Shown piece by piece: positions 61,951 through 64,000 of a DNA stretch of 64,000 bases. A model generated the notes under the pieces. The model was given only the letters and a program-made list of their open reading frames with translations, did not search any database and was not told the DNA's origin. Both the position numbers and the translations under genes were made by a program. Every line of letters begins with the position of its first letter. The stretch's first letter is position 1. Source of the DNA: Ectobacillus funiculus (GTDB taxonomy: Bacteria > Bacillota > Bacilli > Bacillales > Bacillaceae_G); contig NZ_SCFM01000018.1 of assembly GCF_004138295.1 (NCBI RefSeq), forward strand, positions 62,001-126,000, in the 5' to 3' direction.

Positions 61951-63663
61951 TCAATATTGGTGCACATGAAGCTTAGCAAAAATCCCATTTTCTTGTGAAA
62001 GAAGATCCTGATGGGTTCCATCTTCAACAATACCTTCTTCCGTTATAACGAGAATACGGTCAGCTTTTTTAATCGTTCCTAATCGATGTGCAATTATAAG
62101 AGTTGTTCGATCTTTTGAAAGATCATTCAATGCTTCTTGGATAATTGCCTCCGTTTCAGTATCCAATGCTGAAGTGGCCTCATCTAAGATGAGGATTGGT
62201 GGATTTTTCAAAAACATTCTGGCAATAGCCAGCCGTTGTTTCTGACCCCCGGAAAGCTTTAAGCCTCTTTCACCAATCTGCGTGTCAAATCCGTCCGGGA
62301 GAGAAGCTATAAGGTCCATCAAATGGGCTTTTCTAGCTGCTTCTTCAATTTCATCTTGTGTAGCATTCAACTTCCCGTACGCAATGTTTTCTCTCAAAGT
62401 ACCTGTAAATAAAAAGACATCCTGTTGGACAATCCCAATGTTTGAACGCAAAGATTCTTTTGTCATGTTTCGGATATCTATTCCATCTACAGTAATCGCT
62501 CCTTCAGTAACATCATAAAAACGAGGAATCAATGAGCAAATTGTCGTTTTTCCTGCACCGGAAGGACCTACAAATGCTACTGTTTTTCCCGCCTCAATAG
62601 AAAACGTCAAGTCGTTCAAAATAGTGCGCTTGTCTTCGTATCCGAAGGTAACATGAGAAAAGCTAATATCTCCTTTTAACGACGGTACATCAATCGCGTC
62701 AGGAGCATTTTGAATATCTGGTTCAGCATCTATCAGTTCAATAAAACGCTTAAAGCCTGCCATGCCTTTTGGATAAAGCTCAAGTAAGGCACTAATCTTC
62801 TCAATCGGTTTAAACAAAACGTTTAGATAAAGAATGAAGGCCACTAATTCTCCATAGGATAAGTTTCCAGAGAAGCTAAGCCAAGCTCCGTATACTAAGA
62901 TAATCAGAGTCATGAGACGTGTTGTAACATAAATTCCTGATAAATTCAAACTCATAACCTTGTAAGCTCTCAATTTTGTTTTGCGGAAAAATTGATTATT
63001 CTCGTTAAACTGATTTATTTCATATTGCTCATTGGTAAAGGACTGTACAACCCGAACACCTGAAACACTGTCCTCTATCCGTGCATTCACATCAGCGATA
63101 TTCCCATACATTTGACCCCATGACGCATTCATTTTCCTGTTCGAGTAAGCAATTAGCCATACAAGAAACGGAACAATGATAATAGCAACAAGCGCTAGTT
63201 TCACATTAATTGTAAGCATAATCCAAAATGCTCCAATGAAGGTCATAATCGCTATAAAGAAATCCTCAGGTCCATGATGGGCCAATTCTCCAATATCCAT
63301 CAAGTCATTGGTAATCCGGCTCATGATGTGGCCTGTTTTCGTATTATCAAAGAAGCGGAATGATTGACGTTGAACATGATTAAACAGCTCGCGGCGCATG
63401 TCAGTTTCAATATTTATCCCCAGCTTGTGCCCCCAGTAATTCACCACAAATTGCATTCCAGAGCTTATTAGATAGAGTGCTAAAAGACCGATACTCACAG
63501 CAGTAATCGTGCTCCAGTTCCCTTCTGGAAGCAGCTTATCAATAAACCATGAAACAGCCAGCGGAAATCCAAGCTCCAATACTCCAACTAGCACGGCACA
63601 AAAGAAGTCTATGTAAAATAGCCTTTTGTATGGTCGGTAATAGCTAAAGAAACGCTTGATCAT
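61951..63663 (-). CDS. ABC exporter half-transporter (permease fused to ATPase)
   Basis: The protein has 570 residues. Six membrane helices (about residues 15-310) form a type I exporter domain. The ATPase follows: Walker A 'VAFVGPSGAGKTTICSLIPR' (about 363-382), Q-loop 'IGIVQQDVFLFTGTLRENIA', signature 'LKLSGGQKQRLAIARMFLKN' (about 471-490), Walker B 'PILILDEATSALD' and H-loop 'TLIIAHRLGTI'. It works as a homodimer or with another half-transporter to export lipids, drugs or peptides (MsbA/YknU-like). No partner is adjacent. It is monocistronic. Substrate unknown. Confidence 0.92.
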   Translation of the reverse strand: MIKRFFSYYRPYKRLFYIDFFCAVLVGVLELGFPLAVSWFIDKLLPEGNWSTITAVSIGLLALYLISSGMQFVVNYWGHKLGINIETDMRRELFNHVQRQSFRFFDNTKTGHIMSRITNDLMDIGELAHHGPEDFFIAIMTFIGAFWIMLTINVKLALVAIIIVPFLVWLIAYSNRKMNASWGQMYGNIADVNARIEDSVSGVRVVQSFTNEQYEINQFNENNQFFRKTKLRAYKVMSLNLSGIYVTTRLMTLIILVYGAWLSFSGNLSYGELVAFILYLNVLFKPIEKISALLELYPKGMAGFKRFIELIDAEPDIQNAPDAIDVPSLKGDISFSHVTFGYEDKRTILNDLTFSIEAGKTVAFVGPSGAGKTTICSLIPRFYDVTEGAITVDGIDIRNMTKESLRSNIGIVQQDVFLFTGTLRENIAYGKLNATQDEIEEAARKAHLMDLIASLPDGFDTQIGERGLKLSGGQKQRLAIARMFLKNPPILILDEATSALDTETEAIIQEALNDLSKDRTTLIIAHRLGTIKKADRILVITEEGIVEDGTHQDLLSQENGIFAKLHVHQY

Positions 63664-63788
63664 AAGGGTACATTACCTCATTTCTATTGAATATCATTCT
63701 CATATAGATGATAATACTTTATCATATGAAAAATGGCTGTGCTACATATTCCTTTTCCTCATTAACCAAAAAATAAATGCTATAGGGA

Positions 63789-63909
63789 ATGGTGAGCCCC
63801 GCCCCCCAGGCGAAGACAGAGGCGTAGCCCTACTTATACTGTATTCCTAAAATTTCTCACTACACCGAATAGTTTCCTAGCTAGAAATTTATACTTTCTT
63901 AAAATGTAA
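63789..63909 (+). repeat. Dispersed intergenic repeat, copy 17 (5' hairpin reduced)
   Basis: GGTGAGCCCCGCC, CAGGCGAAGACAGAGGCGTA, CCTACTTATACTGTATTCC, CACTACACCGAATAG and CTAGCTAGAAATTTATAC, ending TTAAAATGTAAA. It abuts a terminator. Confidence 0.88.
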
Positions 63910-63941
63910 AAAATCCCTTAGGATAGTCTCCTAAGGGATAG
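63909..63941 (-). terminator. Terminator of the gene at the right edge
   Basis: ATCCCTTAG pairs with CTAAGGGAT, with a run of T on the minus strand beyond it. It lies 15 nt after the stop codon at 63956. Confidence 0.65.
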
Positions 63942-63955
63942 ATTTGATTATGTAT

Positions 63956-64000
63956 TCATTTAGTTGCGGAAACAGGATTTGTGAAGCTTCGATCTTCAGG
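63956..64000 (-). CDS. C-terminal end of a gene continuing past the window
   Basis: Only 14 codons are visible (PEDRSFTNPVSATK, then TGA). The frame is supported by the terminator just downstream. Product cannot be recognised. Confidence 0.45.
   Translation of the reverse strand, partial: PEDRSFTNPVSATK

Overview
This 64 kb window comes from a low-GC, endospore-forming Firmicute, most likely Bacillus sensu lato (Bacillaceae). The evidence is strong purine-rich Shine-Dalgarno sites, Fur-, PerR- and CcpA-type operators, a YyaC-type spore protease, a YeeI-type YebC protein, and Bacillus-like odhAB, ahpCF, gltB/gltD and psiE genes. I cannot name the species. Most genes lie on the minus strand. 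I see no rRNA, tRNA, CRISPR array, prophage or intact insertion sequence.

Layout. 0-11.6 kb: a truncated TPR gene, a methyltransferase, small hypotheticals, a DUF1904 protein, a broken PHP phosphoesterase, an M20 deacylase, a HAD phosphatase, an alpha/beta hydrolase, an HTH gene divergent from a pectin-lyase-fold protein across a perfect 26-bp palindrome, a truncated haemoglobin, and two paralogous 33-codon hydrophobic peptide genes. 11.9-21.6 kb: a seven-gene, Fur-controlled, NRPS-independent hydroxamate siderophore operon. Its order is DAB aminotransferase, DAB decarboxylase, IucA-like synthetase, acetyltransferase, N-monooxygenase, MFS exporter, IucC-like synthetase. This matches the rhizobactin 1021 rhbABCDEF logic and predicts a 1,3-diaminopropane-citrate product of the schizokinen type. 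22-29.4 kb: an HxlR regulator, rluF, a thiolase and odhAB. 29.4-36.5 kb: a tricarboxylate-looking locus with two paralogous LysR regulators, an AbrB-type membrane protein, a CitMHS carrier and a PrpF-family isomerase, with yyaC embedded in it. 36.5-46 kb: psiE, a 5'-nucleotidase lipoprotein, an HPr-like protein, yeeI, and leuCD with a small coupled upstream ORF and a divergent LysR gene. 44.7-53.4 kb: glutamate synthase gltD/gltB, a DMT permease between inverted hairpins, and truA. 53.7-64 kb: a SWIM protein, small membrane proteins, PerR-controlled ahpCF bracketed by two paralogous 46-aa zinc-ribbon genes, a GntP permease beside a decayed garR-like gene, and an ABC exporter.

The most unusual feature is a dispersed intergenic repeat of about 135 bp. 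I found at least 17 copies, all in the same orientation. It starts with a CTCGCC/GGCGAG hairpin and ends in an imperfect inverted repeat, and its 3' end very often abuts a rho-independent terminator, usually that of a minus-strand gene. No copy occurs between about 23.3 and 37.6 kb, which includes the tricarboxylate locus. Several gene remnants (PHP phosphoesterase, esterase N-terminus, GarR N-terminus, a membrane-protein tail) show ongoing gene decay.
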